This document shows positions 21,888 to 31,633 of a stretch of 64,000 nt of DNA, piece after piece. The DNA is taken from positions 248,001 through 312,000 of the forward strand of contig NZ_VFOX01000001.1 in assembly GCF_006716345.1 (NCBI RefSeq), read 5' to 3'. Source of the DNA: Microbacterium saperdae (GTDB lineage: Bacteria; Actinomycetota; Actinomycetes; Actinomycetales; Microbacteriaceae). The stretch's first letter is position 1. Each line of letters begins with the position of its first letter. A program made the position numbers and the translations under genes. The notes beneath the pieces were generated by a model that saw nothing but the letters and a program-made list of their open reading frames with translations, did no database searches and was not told the DNA's origin.

Positions 21888-23429
21888 ATGACTGATCTTG
21901 CCCCTGTTCTCGTCGGCGCGGCGCCCCTCGCTCCCGCAGATGTCGTCGCCGTCGCACGGCTGGGCGCGCCCGTGGTCATCGACCCCGCCGCTCTCGCCCG
22001 TGTCGCCGAGACCCGCAGTGTGATCGACGGCCTGGCTGCGGACCCGCATCCGCACTACGGGGTCTCCACCGGCTTCGGTGCGCTCGCGACCACCTTCATC
22101 GCACCGGACCGTCGTCTGCAGCTGCAGGCCAGCCTGATCCGTTCGCACGCGGCCGGCACGGGGCCGGAGATCGAGCGCGAGGTCACGCGCGGTCTGCAGC
22201 TGCTCCGTCTGCAGACCCTCACCTCCGGTCGCACCGGAGTACGCCCTGTCGTCGTCGAGACCTATGCCGCGATGCTCAACGCCGGCATCACCCCCATCGT
22301 GCGCGAGTACGGGTCGCTCGGGTGCTCCGGTGACCTCGCGCCTCTCGCCCACATCGCGCTCGCGGCGATGGGCGAGAGCGATGTCCGCAACGCCGAGGGT
22401 GATCTCCAGAGTGCTGCGGAGGCGCTGGCCGCCGCCGGCATCGAGCCGCTCACCCTCGTCGAGAAGGAGGGCCTCGCGCTGATCAACGGCACCGACGGAA
22501 TGCTCGGCACGCTGGTGCTCGCGCTGCACGACCTGCAGGAGCTGCTTCTCACCGCCGACATCGCGGCGGCCATGTCGATCGAGTCGCAGCTCGGAACGGA
22601 TGCCGTGTTCGCGGCCGACCTGATGGCGCTGCGTCCGCAGACCGGACAGGCCGAGTCCGCGGCGAACCTCCGTGCCTTCCTCGGCGACTCCCCGATGGTC
22701 GCCAGCCACAAGGGCCCGGACGACGGACGCGTGCAGGATGCGTACTCGTTGCGCTGCTCGCCCCAGGTGCACGGTGCCGCGCGTGACACCATGGCCCACG
22801 CCGCCATGATCGCCGGACGTGAGCTCGCCAGTGTGATCGACAACCCGGTCATCACGCTCGACGGCCGCATCGAATCCAACGGCAACTTCCACGGTGCTCC
22901 CGTCGCCGCGGTGCTCGACTTCCTCGCGATCTCGGTCGCCGATGTCGCCTCGGTCTCGGAACGTCGCACGGACCGTGCCCTCGACCCCGCGCGCAACCAC
23001 GGGCTCCCGCCGTTCCTCGCTGATGAGGTGGGCGTCGATTCCGGGCTCATGATCGCGCAGTACGCCTCCGCCGGAATCGTCTCGGAGCTCAAGCGCCTCG
23101 CCGTGCCGGCATCCGTCGACTCGATCCCATCTTCGGCGATGCAGGAGGACCACGTCTCGATGGGGTGGGCGGCTGCCCGCAAGCTCCGCCGCGCGATCGA
23201 CGGGCTCGGCCGCGTGCTCGCGATCGAGATCCTCACGGGTGCGCGTGCCCTCGATCTGCGGGCACCGCTCCAGGCCGGCCCTGCCACCGGCGCCGTGCGC
23301 GACCTCATCCGTACCGTGGCCGCCGGCCCCGGTCCCGACCGCTTCCTCTCGCCCGAGATGGAAGCCGTCGCAGAACTCGTCCAGTCGGGCGCCGTCGCCC
23401 GCATCGCAAAGGAGCACACCCATGGCTGA
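21888..23429 (+). CDS. hutH: histidine ammonia-lyase
   Basis: A 513-residue cytosolic enzyme converting L-histidine to trans-urocanate and ammonia. The autocatalytic MIO cofactor site reads [14 protein letters not shown], with C146-S147-G148 instead of the usual Ala-Ser-Gly; the Cys variant also occurs in streptomycete enzymes and should still cyclise. Other family landmarks are YGVSTGFG near 57-64, LINGTDGM and [10 protein letters not shown]. The ATG at 21888 gives a normal-length protein; upstream in-frame codons overlap the divergent regulator. Its stop is overlapped by the hutU start. Confidence 0.96.
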   Translation: MTDLAPVLVGAAPLAPADVVAVARLGAPVVIDPAALARVAETRSVIDGLAADPHPHYGVSTGFGALATTFIAPDRRLQLQASLIRSHAAGTGPEIEREVTRGLQLLRLQTLTSGRTGVRPVVVETYAAMLNAGITPIVREYGSLGCSGDLAPLAHIALAAMGESDVRNAEGDLQSAAEALAAAGIEPLTLVEKEGLALINGTDGMLGTLVLALHDLQELLLTADIAAAMSIESQLGTDAVFAADLMALRPQTGQAESAANLRAFLGDSPMVASHKGPDDGRVQDAYSLRCSPQVHGAARDTMAHAAMIAGRELASVIDNPVITLDGRIESNGNFHGAPVAAVLDFLAISVADVASVSERRTDRALDPARNHGLPPFLADEVGVDSGLMIAQYASAGIVSELKRLAVPASVDSIPSSAMQEDHVSMGWAAARKLRRAIDGLGRVLAIEILTGARALDLRAPLQAGPATGAVRDLIRTVAAGPGPDRFLSPEMEAVAELVQSGAVARIAKEHTHG

Positions 23430-25086
23430 GTCCACCGCATCCGGCCCTCGTGTCGTCCGCGCCGCGCGCGGCAACCAGCGCACCGCCAAGAGCTGGGGCG
23501 CCGAGGCCGCCAAGCGCATGCTCATGAACAACCTCGACCCTGAGGTCGCCGAACACCCCGAAGACCTGGTCGTCTACGGGGGCACCGGCAAGGCCGCGCG
23601 CAGCTGGGAGGCGTACGACGCGATCGTGCGTACGCTCGACGAGCTCGAGCCGGACGAGACCCTGCTGGTGCAGTCCGGCAAGCCGGTCGGAGTGTTCCGC
23701 ACCCACGAGTGGGCGCCGCGCGTGCTGATCGCCAACTCCAACCTGGTCGGCGACTGGGCGACATGGCCCGAGTTCCGCAAGCTCGAAGAGCTCGGACTCA
23801 TCATGTACGGCCAGATGACGGCCGGCTCCTGGATCTACATCGGCACCCAGGGCATCCTCCAGGGCACGTACGAGACCTTCGCCGCCGTCGCGCGCTCGCT
23901 CGGCCGCGATTCGCTGCGCGGCACGCTCACCCTCACCGGTGGGGCGGGCGGAATGGGGGGCGCGCAGCCGCTCGCGGTGACCCTCAACGACGGCGCGGTC
24001 CTGATCGTCGACGTCGACGAGTCGCGCCTGGCTCGTCGCGTGGAGCACGGCTACCTCGACGAGTACACGACGGATCTCGACGCCGCCGTCGCTCGAGTGG
24101 TCGCGGCCAAGGAGGCCGGCGAGGCGCTCTCCGTCGGCGTGGTCGGCAATGCGGCCGAGGTCTTCCCCGAGCTGCGCCGCCGCGGCGTGCCGATCGATGT
24201 CGTGACCGACCAGACCAGCGCGCACGACCCGCTGGCGTATCTCCCGGTCGGCATCAGCGTCGCGGACTGGAAGGTCGAGGCGGAGCGTGATCCGGAGGAG
24301 TTCACACGGCGCGCGCGCGAGTCGATGGCCGCGCACGTCGCCGCGATGGTCGCGTTCCAGGATGCCGGCGCCGCGGTGTTCGACTACGGCAACTCGATCC
24401 GTCGCGAGGCGGAGCTGGGTGGCTTCGAGCGGGCGTTCGAGTTTCCCGGCTTCGTGCCGGCGTACATCCGTCCGCAGTTCGAGGAGGGACGAGGGCCGTT
24501 CCGCTGGGCCGCGTTGTCGGGCGACCCCGAGGACATCTACAAGACGGACCGCGCGATCGCGGAGCTCTTCCCCGAGGATGCGGCGCTGCACCGCTGGCTG
24601 GAGAAGGCCGGCGAGAAGGTGCACTTCGAAGGACTGCCTGCCCGCATCTGCTGGCTGGGCTACAAGGAGCGCCACCTCGCGGGGCTCAAGTTCAACGAGA
24701 TGGTGGCATCGGGCGAGCTGGCGGCGCCGATCGTGATCGGCCGGGACCACCTGGACTCCGGTTCCGTCGCCTCGCCATACCGTGAGACCGAGGCCATGAA
24801 GGACGGCTCCGACGCGATCGCCGACTGGCCGCTGCTGAACGCGCTGCTGAACACGTCATCCGGCGCGTCGTGGGTCTCGCTGCACCACGGCGGCGGCGTC
24901 GGGATCGGCCGCTCGATCCACGCGGGTCAGGTCACCGTCGCCGACGGCACTGCTCTCGCGGCGGAGAAGCTCGAGCGTGTGCTCACGAACGATCCGGGCA
25001 CCGGCGTCATGCGTCACGTCGACGCCGGGTACGAGCACGCCCGTGAGGTCGCGCGTGACCGCGGCCTCAAGATCCCGATGCTCTGA
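23422..25086 (+). CDS. hutU: urocanate hydratase
   Basis: A 554-residue NAD-dependent enzyme converting urocanate to imidazolonepropionate, the second hut step. The NAD-binding phrase [15 protein letters not shown] is present near residues 173-187, and the family stretches [20 protein letters not shown] and [17 protein letters not shown] are clear. The ATG at 23422 overlaps the hutH stop by 8 bases and is preceded by AAAGGAG, so hutH and hutU are translationally coupled. Confidence 0.96.
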   Translation: MAESTASGPRVVRAARGNQRTAKSWGAEAAKRMLMNNLDPEVAEHPEDLVVYGGTGKAARSWEAYDAIVRTLDELEPDETLLVQSGKPVGVFRTHEWAPRVLIANSNLVGDWATWPEFRKLEELGLIMYGQMTAGSWIYIGTQGILQGTYETFAAVARSLGRDSLRGTLTLTGGAGGMGGAQPLAVTLNDGAVLIVDVDESRLARRVEHGYLDEYTTDLDAAVARVVAAKEAGEALSVGVVGNAAEVFPELRRRGVPIDVVTDQTSAHDPLAYLPVGISVADWKVEAERDPEEFTRRARESMAAHVAAMVAFQDAGAAVFDYGNSIRREAELGGFERAFEFPGFVPAYIRPQFEEGRGPFRWAALSGDPEDIYKTDRAIAELFPEDAALHRWLEKAGEKVHFEGLPARICWLGYKERHLAGLKFNEMVASGELAAPIVIGRDHLDSGSVASPYRETEAMKDGSDAIADWPLLNALLNTSSGASWVSLHHGGGVGIGRSIHAGQVTVADGTALAAEKLERVLTNDPGTGVMRHVDAGYEHAREVARDRGLKIPML

Positions 25087-25107
25087 CACACTCGACACAG
25101 CGGCGAG

Positions 25108-25157
25108 GGGTCAGAACACGCCGCAGCATCCGCTCCGGAAGGGGCGTGTTCTGACCC
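25108..25157 (+). other. hairpin between hutU and hutI
   Basis: 15-base perfect arms at 25108-25122 and 25143-25157 around a 20-base loop. It lies within the 90-base gap between hutU and hutI and ends 10 bases before the hutI ribosome binding site. It may reduce readthrough into hutI or stabilise the upstream message. Confidence 0.6.
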
Positions 25158-25176
25158 GTCACCAGGAGGAAGCGCC

Positions 25177-26340
25177 ATGACCACGCTCATCACGAACATC
25201 GGCGAGCTGACGACCAACGTCGGCAGCGACGGCGATCTGTGCGGGACCGTGAAGGATGCGGCGGTGCTGATCGAGGACGGCCGCATCGCCTGGGTCGGTG
25301 CGGCGGCGGATGCTCCCTCCGCTGATGACGTTGTGGATGCCGGGGGCGGGGCCATGATCCCCGGATTCGTCGACAGCCACAGCCACCTCGTTTTCGGCGG
25401 GGACCGTGCCGCGGAGTTCGAGGCGCGCATGGCGGGGCAGAAGTATGCCGCCGGCGGCATCCGTTCCACCGTGGCTGCGACACGCGCCGCGAGCGACGAC
25501 GAACTGCGTGCGCGACTGCGTGGGTTCCTCGACGAGATGCTCGCGCAGGGGACCACGACCGTCGAGATCAAGAGCGGCTACGGCCTCAGCGTCGTCGACG
25601 AGGAACGGCTCGTGCGTCTGGCCGCCGAGGTGACACCCGAGGTCACCTTCCTCGGCGCGCATGTGGTGCCCGCGGAGTACGCCGACCGGCCGGACGAGTA
25701 TATCGACCTGGTGACGGGACCGATGCTCGACGCGTGCGCGCCGCACTCGCGGTGGATCGACGTGTTCTGCGAGACCGGCGCCTTCACGGTGCCGCAGTCC
25801 CGACGGGTGCTGGAGGCAGGGATCGCGCGCGGTCTCGCCCCCCGCGTGCACGCCAGTCAGCTCGGCCCCGGTGAGGGCGTGCAGCTTGCCGTCGAGCTCG
25901 GTGCGGCCTCGATCGATCACGGCACCTACCTGACCGATGACGACATCGCGGCGCTCGCGGCGTCGGACACTGTGCTCACCCTGCTGCCCGGGGTCGAGTT
26001 CTCGACGCGCCAGCCTTATCCGGACGCGCGCCGGCTGATCGATGCCGGCGTCACGGTCGCACTGGCGTGCGACACCAACCCGGGGTCGAGCTTCACGTCA
26101 TCCATGCCGTTCTGCATCGCGATCGCGGTGCGCGACATGGGGATGACGCCCGCCGAGGCCGTGTGGGCGGCGACCGCGGGCGGTGCCAGAGCGCTGCGCC
26201 GCGACGATGTGGGCGTGATCGCACCCGGGGCCCGTGCCGACCTGGCGCTGCTCGACGCGCCCACGCGCATCCACCTCGCCTACCGGCCGGGGGTTCCGCT
26301 CGTGCGCGCGGTCTGGAAGGACGGCGTCGCCGTCGTCTGA
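25177..26340 (+). CDS. hutI: imidazolonepropionase
   Basis: A 387-residue metal-dependent amidohydrolase, third hut step, opening imidazolone-5-propionate to N-formimino-L-glutamate. Metal-binding [10 protein letters not shown] is near residue 66, and [21 protein letters not shown] and [10 protein letters not shown] match the family. AGGAGGAAG precedes the ATG. It is separated from hutU by a strong hairpin and its stop lies only 7 bases from the stop of the convergent P-loop ATPase gene. Confidence 0.95.
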   Translation: MTTLITNIGELTTNVGSDGDLCGTVKDAAVLIEDGRIAWVGAAADAPSADDVVDAGGGAMIPGFVDSHSHLVFGGDRAAEFEARMAGQKYAAGGIRSTVAATRAASDDELRARLRGFLDEMLAQGTTTVEIKSGYGLSVVDEERLVRLAAEVTPEVTFLGAHVVPAEYADRPDEYIDLVTGPMLDACAPHSRWIDVFCETGAFTVPQSRRVLEAGIARGLAPRVHASQLGPGEGVQLAVELGAASIDHGTYLTDDDIAALAASDTVLTLLPGVEFSTRQPYPDARRLIDAGVTVALACDTNPGSSFTSSMPFCIAIAVRDMGMTPAEAVWAATAGGARALRRDDVGVIAPGARADLALLDAPTRIHLAYRPGVPLVRAVWKDGVAVV

Positions 26341-26347
26341 CTGCGGC

Positions 26348-26878
26348 TCAGGCGTCCGTGGCGGTGAGCAGGTCGCGCAGTCGCGACGCCGAGTCCCCGC
26401 CCAGCGTGAGGAAGCGGGTGCCCCCTGCGCCCTCGCGCTCGTCCGCGAGGTCGAGCAGTGCCGCATCCATGGCGTCACGCAACGCGGGGTCCTCATCGAG
26501 GGGGACTCGGATGGGATGCCGGTCGTCCAACGGCAGGAGCACCACCAGGTCGACGTCGGCCAACGAGGCATCGGCGATGGCCGTCGCGCGGGAGAGGAGC
26601 TCGCCGTCGCTGCGCCCCAACTGCTCCAGCGCCGTCAGATAGGCGACGAAGTCGAGGGGTCCGCGCTCGGAGATCACGGCGGGTTCCCCCGCCGTCTCGC
26701 GCACACGTGCCGCCGTCAGACGCAGTTGTGCGGCGAAGCTCGCGGCACTCGCCGGGTCATCGAGGTCGAGCTCCTCGAAAGGGTCGCCGAGGGCGAGATA
26801 CTCCGGACGCCGCGCGACGAAGTCCGCGATGAGGGTGCTCTTGCCGCTGCCGTGCGTGCCCGAGACGACGATCCTCAT
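26348..26878 (-). CDS. small P-loop ATPase/kinase-like protein
   Basis: A 176-residue protein that starts directly with a Walker A loop, MRIVVSGTHGSGKSTLIADF. It has a Walker B-like VDLVVLLPLDD near residues 109-119 and a conserved SERGPLDFVAYLT segment (about 69-81), the layout of AAA_28/NadR-type nucleotide-binding proteins that phosphorylate small molecules or nucleotides. The substrate cannot be told. The ATG overlaps the hutG stop as ATGA, so it is translated together with HutG, which ties it to histidine breakdown by context only. The open frame runs further upstream but that part is shadow of hutG. Confidence 0.6.
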   Translation of the reverse strand: MRIVVSGTHGSGKSTLIADFVARRPEYLALGDPFEELDLDDPASAASFAAQLRLTAARVRETAGEPAVISERGPLDFVAYLTALEQLGRSDGELLSRATAIADASLADVDLVVLLPLDDRHPIRVPLDEDPALRDAMDAALLDLADEREGAGGTRFLTLGGDSASRLRDLLTATDA

Positions 26879-27792
26879 GGCCGTGCGGCGAGCCCGGCCA
26901 GCAGGTCCAGCACGCAGAGTGCCGCCAGGCGGATGGTGCGGGCATCGTCGGTGTCGGCGGTCGCGTCGACCTCGGCCAGGTCGGCGCTGACGACGCGCGG
27001 ATCGGAGGCCACGGCGCGGGTGAGCGCGCGCAGCTCCCACGCCTGCAGGCCGCCGGGCACGCTCGCCGGGCAGCCGGGGGCGACCGAGCGGTCGCACACG
27101 TCGACGTCGATGTCGAGATGCACGCGCGGGTCGGACCCGGCGCCGGCGATCTCGACGGCCTCGGCCACCACGTCGTCGATGCCGCGGCGACGCAGCTCGT
27201 CGAGCGTGATCACGCGGATGCCCCAGTCCGCTGCGCGCTGGGCGTAGGCAGCGGAGTTGGCGAAGTCCGCGATACCGATCTGCACGATGCGGCTGGGGTC
27301 GATGCGCGCCGTGTCGAGGGTCGAGGACACCGGCACATCTTCGACCAGGCGTCGCACGGGCGTGCCGTTGGAGACGCCGTCGCGCAGATCGAAGTGCGCG
27401 TCGAACGTGATGAGCCCGGTCGCCTGCGCGCCCAGCGCGACGGGGTAGGTGAGCGAGTTGTCGCCGCCGAGCGCGATCACGAGCTCGGTGGCCGCCGAGA
27501 GCTCGCGTACGCGCGCGATGACCTCGGCCTCGCCCGCGTCGCCGTCCGGTTCGGCGATGTCGCCGACATCCGCGATGCGCAGCCGCTCGTTCAGGTCGAC
27601 GATCGGCGGGCCCATCAGGGTGGTGCCGTAGCGGGGGAGCGCATCGCGGATCGCCGCGGGCGTCGCGTGCGCACCGGTGGGCGAGAGCGAGGTGCGCCAG
27701 GTCGGCACGCCGAGCAGCACGGCATCGGCCGCCCCGTCGAAGGCCGGCCAGGAGCCGGCGCGCGGCCAGAGAGCGTCGTGCGAGAGGGCCAT
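26875..27792 (-). CDS. hutG: formimidoylglutamase-like ureohydrolase
   Basis: A 305-residue arginase-superfamily enzyme expected to hydrolyse N-formimino-L-glutamate to glutamate and formamide, the last hut step. Metal-binding motifs are DAHFDLRD (131-138) and DIDVDVCD (227-234). The first motif, usually GGDHS, reads GGDNS (109-113), so Asn112 replaces a metal-binding His; I recall that Asn at this position occurs in other formiminoglutamases, and it argues against arginase or agmatinase. It lies one base after the DUF445 gene and overlaps the P-loop ATPase gene, and it is convergent with hutHUI. Confidence 0.82.
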   Translation of the reverse strand: MALSHDALWPRAGSWPAFDGAADAVLLGVPTWRTSLSPTGAHATPAAIRDALPRYGTTLMGPPIVDLNERLRIADVGDIAEPDGDAGEAEVIARVRELSAATELVIALGGDNSLTYPVALGAQATGLITFDAHFDLRDGVSNGTPVRRLVEDVPVSSTLDTARIDPSRIVQIGIADFANSAAYAQRAADWGIRVITLDELRRRGIDDVVAEAVEIAGAGSDPRVHLDIDVDVCDRSVAPGCPASVPGGLQAWELRALTRAVASDPRVVSADLAEVDATADTDDARTIRLAALCVLDLLAGLAARP

Positions 27793-27793
27793 G

Positions 27794-29071
27794 TCAGACT
27801 CCGGGGATCAGGGCGTGGGCGATGGTGAAGATCGCCAGGCCGGCGAGGGCACCGACGAACGTGCCGTTCAGGCGGATGTACTGCAGGTCGCGGCCGACCA
27901 TGAGCTCGATCTTCTCGGTCGTCTCGGCGGGATCCCAGCGCTCGACGGTGTCGGTGATGATCGAAGCGATGTCGTGGCGGTAGCGGTCGACCAGGAAGAC
28001 CGCGGCATCGGACACCCAGGTGTCGACGCGGGTCTGCAGTGCGGCATCCGTCGTCAGACGCTCGCCCACCTCCTGCAACGCCTGCACGGCCCGGCGGCGC
28101 AGGCCGCTCTCGGGGTCGGCGAGGGCGGTGAGCAGGCCGTTCTTCGCGGTGTTCCAGGCTTCAGCCGCCAGCGCGCCGACGCGGGGGCTGTCGAACAGCG
28201 ATGCCTTCGCGTTCTCGAGCTTGGCGCGGGTGGCCGGGTCGTTCTGCAGGCTGTCGGCCAGACGTGCGAGGTAGCCGTCGACCGCGAGCCGGGCGGGGTG
28301 ATGCGGGTCGGCCTGCACCGCGTGCACGAACTTCACGGCCTCGTTGTAGACCGTGTCATCGACGAAGCGGTGCGCGAGACGCGGTACCCACGAGGGGAGG
28401 CGGCGTGAGACGAGACCGCTGAACGACTCGGCGTTGACCTCCAACCACCGGGCGATGCTGTCGGCGGCGAGATCGACGGCGCCGTGGTGGGCATCCGCCT
28501 CCACGATCTTCTCCAGCCACGCACCGGCGGGCGGGCCCCACTCCGGGGTGACGAGGTGCTCGCGGGCGAGATCCGAGATGAGGTCGCGCACATCATCGTC
28601 GCTCAGGGCGTTCAGCACCGCTGTCGCGATGGTCGCCCCCTCGGCGCCCACGCGTTCGGCATGCGGGGCCTCGCGCAGCCACTCGCCGGCGCGCTGGGCG
28701 ATCGCCGTGCTCGACAGCTTGGTGCGCACCACGTCGGCTGCCAGGAAGTTCGTCTCGACGAACTCCCCGAGCGTGCGGCCGATCTCGTCCTTGCGGTTCG
28801 GGATGATCGCGGTGTGCGGGATCGGGAGTCCGAGCGGACGGCGGAACAGCGCGGTGACCGCGAACCAGTCGGCCAGTGCACCGACCATGCCGCCCTCGGC
28901 CGCGGCGCGCACGTACGCCAGCCACGGCTGTCGCTCCTGGAACATGAACGCGATCACGAACGCGATCGCCATGAAGATCAGGGCACCGAGCGCCACCGCC
29001 TTCATGCGCCGCAGTGCGCGCAGTCGGACCTGGTCGGCGGGAGACAGCATCGCCATCGGTGTTCGCGGCAT
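27794..29071 (-). CDS. DUF445 family membrane protein
   Basis: A 425-residue protein. The N-terminal half has a hydrophobic helix (MKAVALGALIFMAIAFVIAFMF, split about residues 23-43) and the DUF445 signature GGMVGALADWFAVTALFRRPLGLPIPHTAIIPNRK. A long helical, mostly soluble middle part follows, and a second hydrophobic segment lies at the extreme C-terminus (VGALAGLAIFTIAHALI). The function of DUF445 is unknown. I start at ATG 29071, with GAGGATGG upstream, rather than at 29188, whose extra residues look non-coding. Its stop is one base from the hutG start, so it is the first gene of a three-gene minus-strand operon. Confidence 0.75.
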   Translation of the reverse strand: MPRTPMAMLSPADQVRLRALRRMKAVALGALIFMAIAFVIAFMFQERQPWLAYVRAAAEGGMVGALADWFAVTALFRRPLGLPIPHTAIIPNRKDEIGRTLGEFVETNFLAADVVRTKLSSTAIAQRAGEWLREAPHAERVGAEGATIATAVLNALSDDDVRDLISDLAREHLVTPEWGPPAGAWLEKIVEADAHHGAVDLAADSIARWLEVNAESFSGLVSRRLPSWVPRLAHRFVDDTVYNEAVKFVHAVQADPHHPARLAVDGYLARLADSLQNDPATRAKLENAKASLFDSPRVGALAAEAWNTAKNGLLTALADPESGLRRRAVQALQEVGERLTTDAALQTRVDTWVSDAAVFLVDRYRHDIASIITDTVERWDPAETTEKIELMVGRDLQYIRLNGTFVGALAGLAIFTIAHALIPGV

Positions 29072-29201
29072 GTCGCCATCCTCGCACGCGGGTGCGACGG
29101 CCCGGCCGACATCCGCCGCCTCCCCGTCTCGCGGGCCAGACAGCGGGATCCGTGCGGTGAGCAGCTCTGTCGCGCTCGCGGACAACACGGCACCCGAGAA
29201 G

Positions 29202-31163
29202 CTAGGAGCTCTTTGTCTTTGTGTTATCCAAGTGGCGCCCGATGTATCCGATGTAGATCTTGCCTCCCTCCCCAGGCCGAATGTCGTCCCAGTAGTGGAG
29301 GCGAGGGGCCACGGTGTCTGCGTGAGTCGCTTTGAAATGCGCCGACATCAGCACGCGCCCATCCGGGTGCGCGGTCGTGGGAACCGGCAACACACGTTGG
29401 GTACGCCACGTTGCATTGGTAAGCACGCTTTCGCTCTCGGTACCGGCATGCCGTTGCGGCGAGCACTTATAGCCAGCAACGTCGCTGGCGAGATACTGAT
29501 GCACGCTTCCAGCGAAGTCGCCTGCCACCTTTAGCCGCGCGTAGTCGTGCAGAGTGCGGATGAACTCCCAGAACGCTCCTGCGTATCGTCCGACGGGGTC
29601 TCGTTTCTGTACGTCTTCCACGAGACGGATATCACCGCAGAACTCAACAACTTCGAACGCAGGATGTCGCTGTTCGGAGTCGCGGCGTAGGACGGTAGCG
29701 AGCTCGACCAGGCTTTGAGGCACGTCCCATTCGGGTTCAGCCGACGGCGCGCCATAGGCTTCGTCATAGAGTTGAGCGTCGACCAACTTCGTCCGAAGGT
29801 GAGCGATTTGCCGACGTAGTCTGGCAGATTCTTCCTCGACGACTGATAGTTCGAGGTCAAGGTCGTCGCGTTCTGCACGGAGCGTCTCCGTATCGACGGT
29901 CGAGGTGCTGAGTTCCACTTCCAACGCCGAAGCCGTTTCAAACCACTCTTCGGCGGTCGCAGTCTTAACCGCGAGGTACTCCTCAAGGTCGTCGACCGCC
30001 GACGGAGTTATGGGCGCGGTCTTGTCTCGTTTTAGCCACCGGCTCGACAAGGTCGCCAACTTGTCGAGAATCTCCCTGAGTCCGCGAGGCAGAGCGGAGG
30101 CGACTACTGGGGCGCTGAGCGTCTCGTCTACGGTTGCCTCGTCTGCTTCGAGATGTGGCGGTGTGTGCGACTCGACGGATGCTTGCTCTCCCTGGAGGGG
30201 AGACGACGACAGGCGGACTCGAACGCGTTCACCGATCCGGCTTTCGTGGCTGATCCGGTTCGACTCCGCGTCGAGAGCTTCAATACCTCGTCGGATGTCG
30301 CTTGGGAGCGGGCGCGCTAGCAGCGCGGTGCGTGTCTCAAGTGCGAACGCAGACTGGAGGTAGCTCGCCACACCATTGCCTCGGATAGCGTTCGCAAATG
30401 TGGCCGGCCCGAGCACCCGATGGCGACGAGCATCGGCCTGGTCGTGTAAGTCCACGAGTGGAAGGAACGTTCGGATTCGGCCGGGTTCAATCGAATGCGA
30501 CTTGCCGAGGTGTTCGTTTAGCGACGAAACGGCGTCAGACGTGATGAAGTAGACAGCGGCTACGCCAACCACCTTGGCGGTCAATCGCGACAATCGCCCT
30601 CGAAACTCACTGTCGTACTCGGATCCGAGCGAAGCCGCCACGATGACCGATACTGACCGAGCTCGGTCGGTGATCGCCGCCAGCACTCCTTGAATCTCTT
30701 CAACGCCGGAGATTTGCGGCTCAGCGGTGACCCGAGCCTCGCCATCGTAAACGTTCTCCCGCGCCAGGAAATCCTTGACCAGACGCGGGGGGTCGGCTTC
30801 CCAATCGCCATGCGCATCGCCGAGTTTGGCAGCACCAATAATTAGGGCGTCGCGTCGGCGGTTTCCAACGGGGTAGTCCACCGCTGTGATTGACGCTTCC
30901 CATTCGCCGTGAGGGTTCTTTTCAACGAGCCGCATGCGCACTCGCCGGCTGCCGTCTTCGTCCCGATCTGCTCGCACGACGGTGAGAGTCTTGTCTTTGC
31001 CGATGGCATGAACGCCCGCTTTGAAAACTTCACCTGATCGGACAAGTTCTCGGTACTCCGGAGACGCTTTGGAGAGCAGCCAGCGTTCAGCTTCTTGCTC
31101 TGCTATCGCGACTGCGTTCGCATTCGCTGGAAGGCGTAAGACTGTTTGATATGGCAGCGGCAT
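29202..31163 (-). CDS. accessory protein of unknown function with coiled coil and conserved C-terminal domain
   Basis: A 653-residue protein without a known name. Residues 1-130 form a mixed domain. Residues 150-270 contain VSVIVAASLGSEYDSEFRGRL, VVGVAAVYFITSDAVSSLNE and GRIRTFLPLVDLHDQADARRH, resembling an alpha/beta domain in large actinobacterial proteins of mobile and defence islands. Residues 395-480 are a charged coiled coil. The C-terminus (about 510-653) includes HFKATH, PRLHYWDD and KIYIGYIGRHL (635-645), which looks like a compact conserved domain. There is no signal peptide or membrane helix. The DNA is visibly less GC-rich and uses rarer codons than its neighbours, consistent with transfer. 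AAAGGAGG precedes the ATG. A defence or mobile-element role is inference; no partner gene is next to it. Confidence 0.7.
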   Translation of the reverse strand: MPLPYQTVLRLPANANAVAIAEQEAERWLLSKASPEYRELVRSGEVFKAGVHAIGKDKTLTVVRADRDEDGSRRVRMRLVEKNPHGEWEASITAVDYPVGNRRRDALIIGAAKLGDAHGDWEADPPRLVKDFLARENVYDGEARVTAEPQISGVEEIQGVLAAITDRARSVSVIVAASLGSEYDSEFRGRLSRLTAKVVGVAAVYFITSDAVSSLNEHLGKSHSIEPGRIRTFLPLVDLHDQADARRHRVLGPATFANAIRGNGVASYLQSAFALETRTALLARPLPSDIRRGIEALDAESNRISHESRIGERVRVRLSSSPLQGEQASVESHTPPHLEADEATVDETLSAPVVASALPRGLREILDKLATLSSRWLKRDKTAPITPSAVDDLEEYLAVKTATAEEWFETASALEVELSTSTVDTETLRAERDDLDLELSVVEEESARLRRQIAHLRTKLVDAQLYDEAYGAPSAEPEWDVPQSLVELATVLRRDSEQRHPAFEVVEFCGDIRLVEDVQKRDPVGRYAGAFWEFIRTLHDYARLKVAGDFAGSVHQYLASDVAGYKCSPQRHAGTESESVLTNATWRTQRVLPVPTTAHPDGRVLMSAHFKATHADTVAPRLHYWDDIRPGEGGKIYIGYIGRHLDNTKTKSS

Positions 31164-31339
31164 GTGCGGAGTTCCTCCTTTGGAACCTGCTAGAGGCCGA
31201 CAGTATCACTGGGCCACGACAGGCGTCTCGGCATCCGGAACTGGTCCAGCGGTGCTGCAGGATTCTTTGATGCATACAACTGCTCGTGTCTGCACCTTCA
31301 GCGGGACCCGGCGTGCGCGGCGCGGAGTACCCTCGGAGG

Positions 31340-31612
31340 GTGATCGAAGACATCAAGAAGCGCGCGCTGCACCGCACCAGCATCCTCGAGGGTCAGATGC
31401 GCGGCGTCGCGCGGATGATCGAGAACGAGGAGTACTGCATGGACATCATCACGCAGTCGCGTGCCATCCAGCGCTCCCTGGAATCGCTCAACCGCCTGCT
31501 GCTCGAGAACCATCTGCGCACGCACGTCACGCACATGTTCGAGGAGGGCGGCGAGGAGCGGGACAAGGCGGTCCTCGAATTGCTCAAAGCCTTCGACTTC
31601 GATTCGAAGTAG
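31340..31612 (+). CDS. CsoR/DUF156 family metal- or aldehyde-responsive regulator
   Basis: A 90-residue four-helix DNA-binding repressor of the DUF156 family. Conserved phrases are KKRALHRTSILEGQMRGVARMI and EEYCMDIITQSRAIQRSL. The CsoR copper ligands are Cys-His-Cys; here they read C33, H58, H62, so the third position is His instead of Cys, making a Cu(I) sensor less certain and other metals or an RcnR/FrmR-like ligand possible. I start at GTG 31340, giving the usual short N-terminus; an in-frame GTG at 31286 would add 18 residues, and a leaderless start is also possible. It stands alone, with no copper gene beside it. Confidence 0.75.
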   Translation: MIEDIKKRALHRTSILEGQMRGVARMIENEEYCMDIITQSRAIQRSLESLNRLLLENHLRTHVTHMFEEGGEERDKAVLELLKAFDFDSK

Positions 31613-31633
31613 CGCCTCGCCCCGCTCCGAGCG

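Noticed and set aside
29072..31339. Direct repeats or a transposon boundary flanking the accessory gene
   Set aside because: I compared the flanks by eye and found no shared repeat or inverted end.
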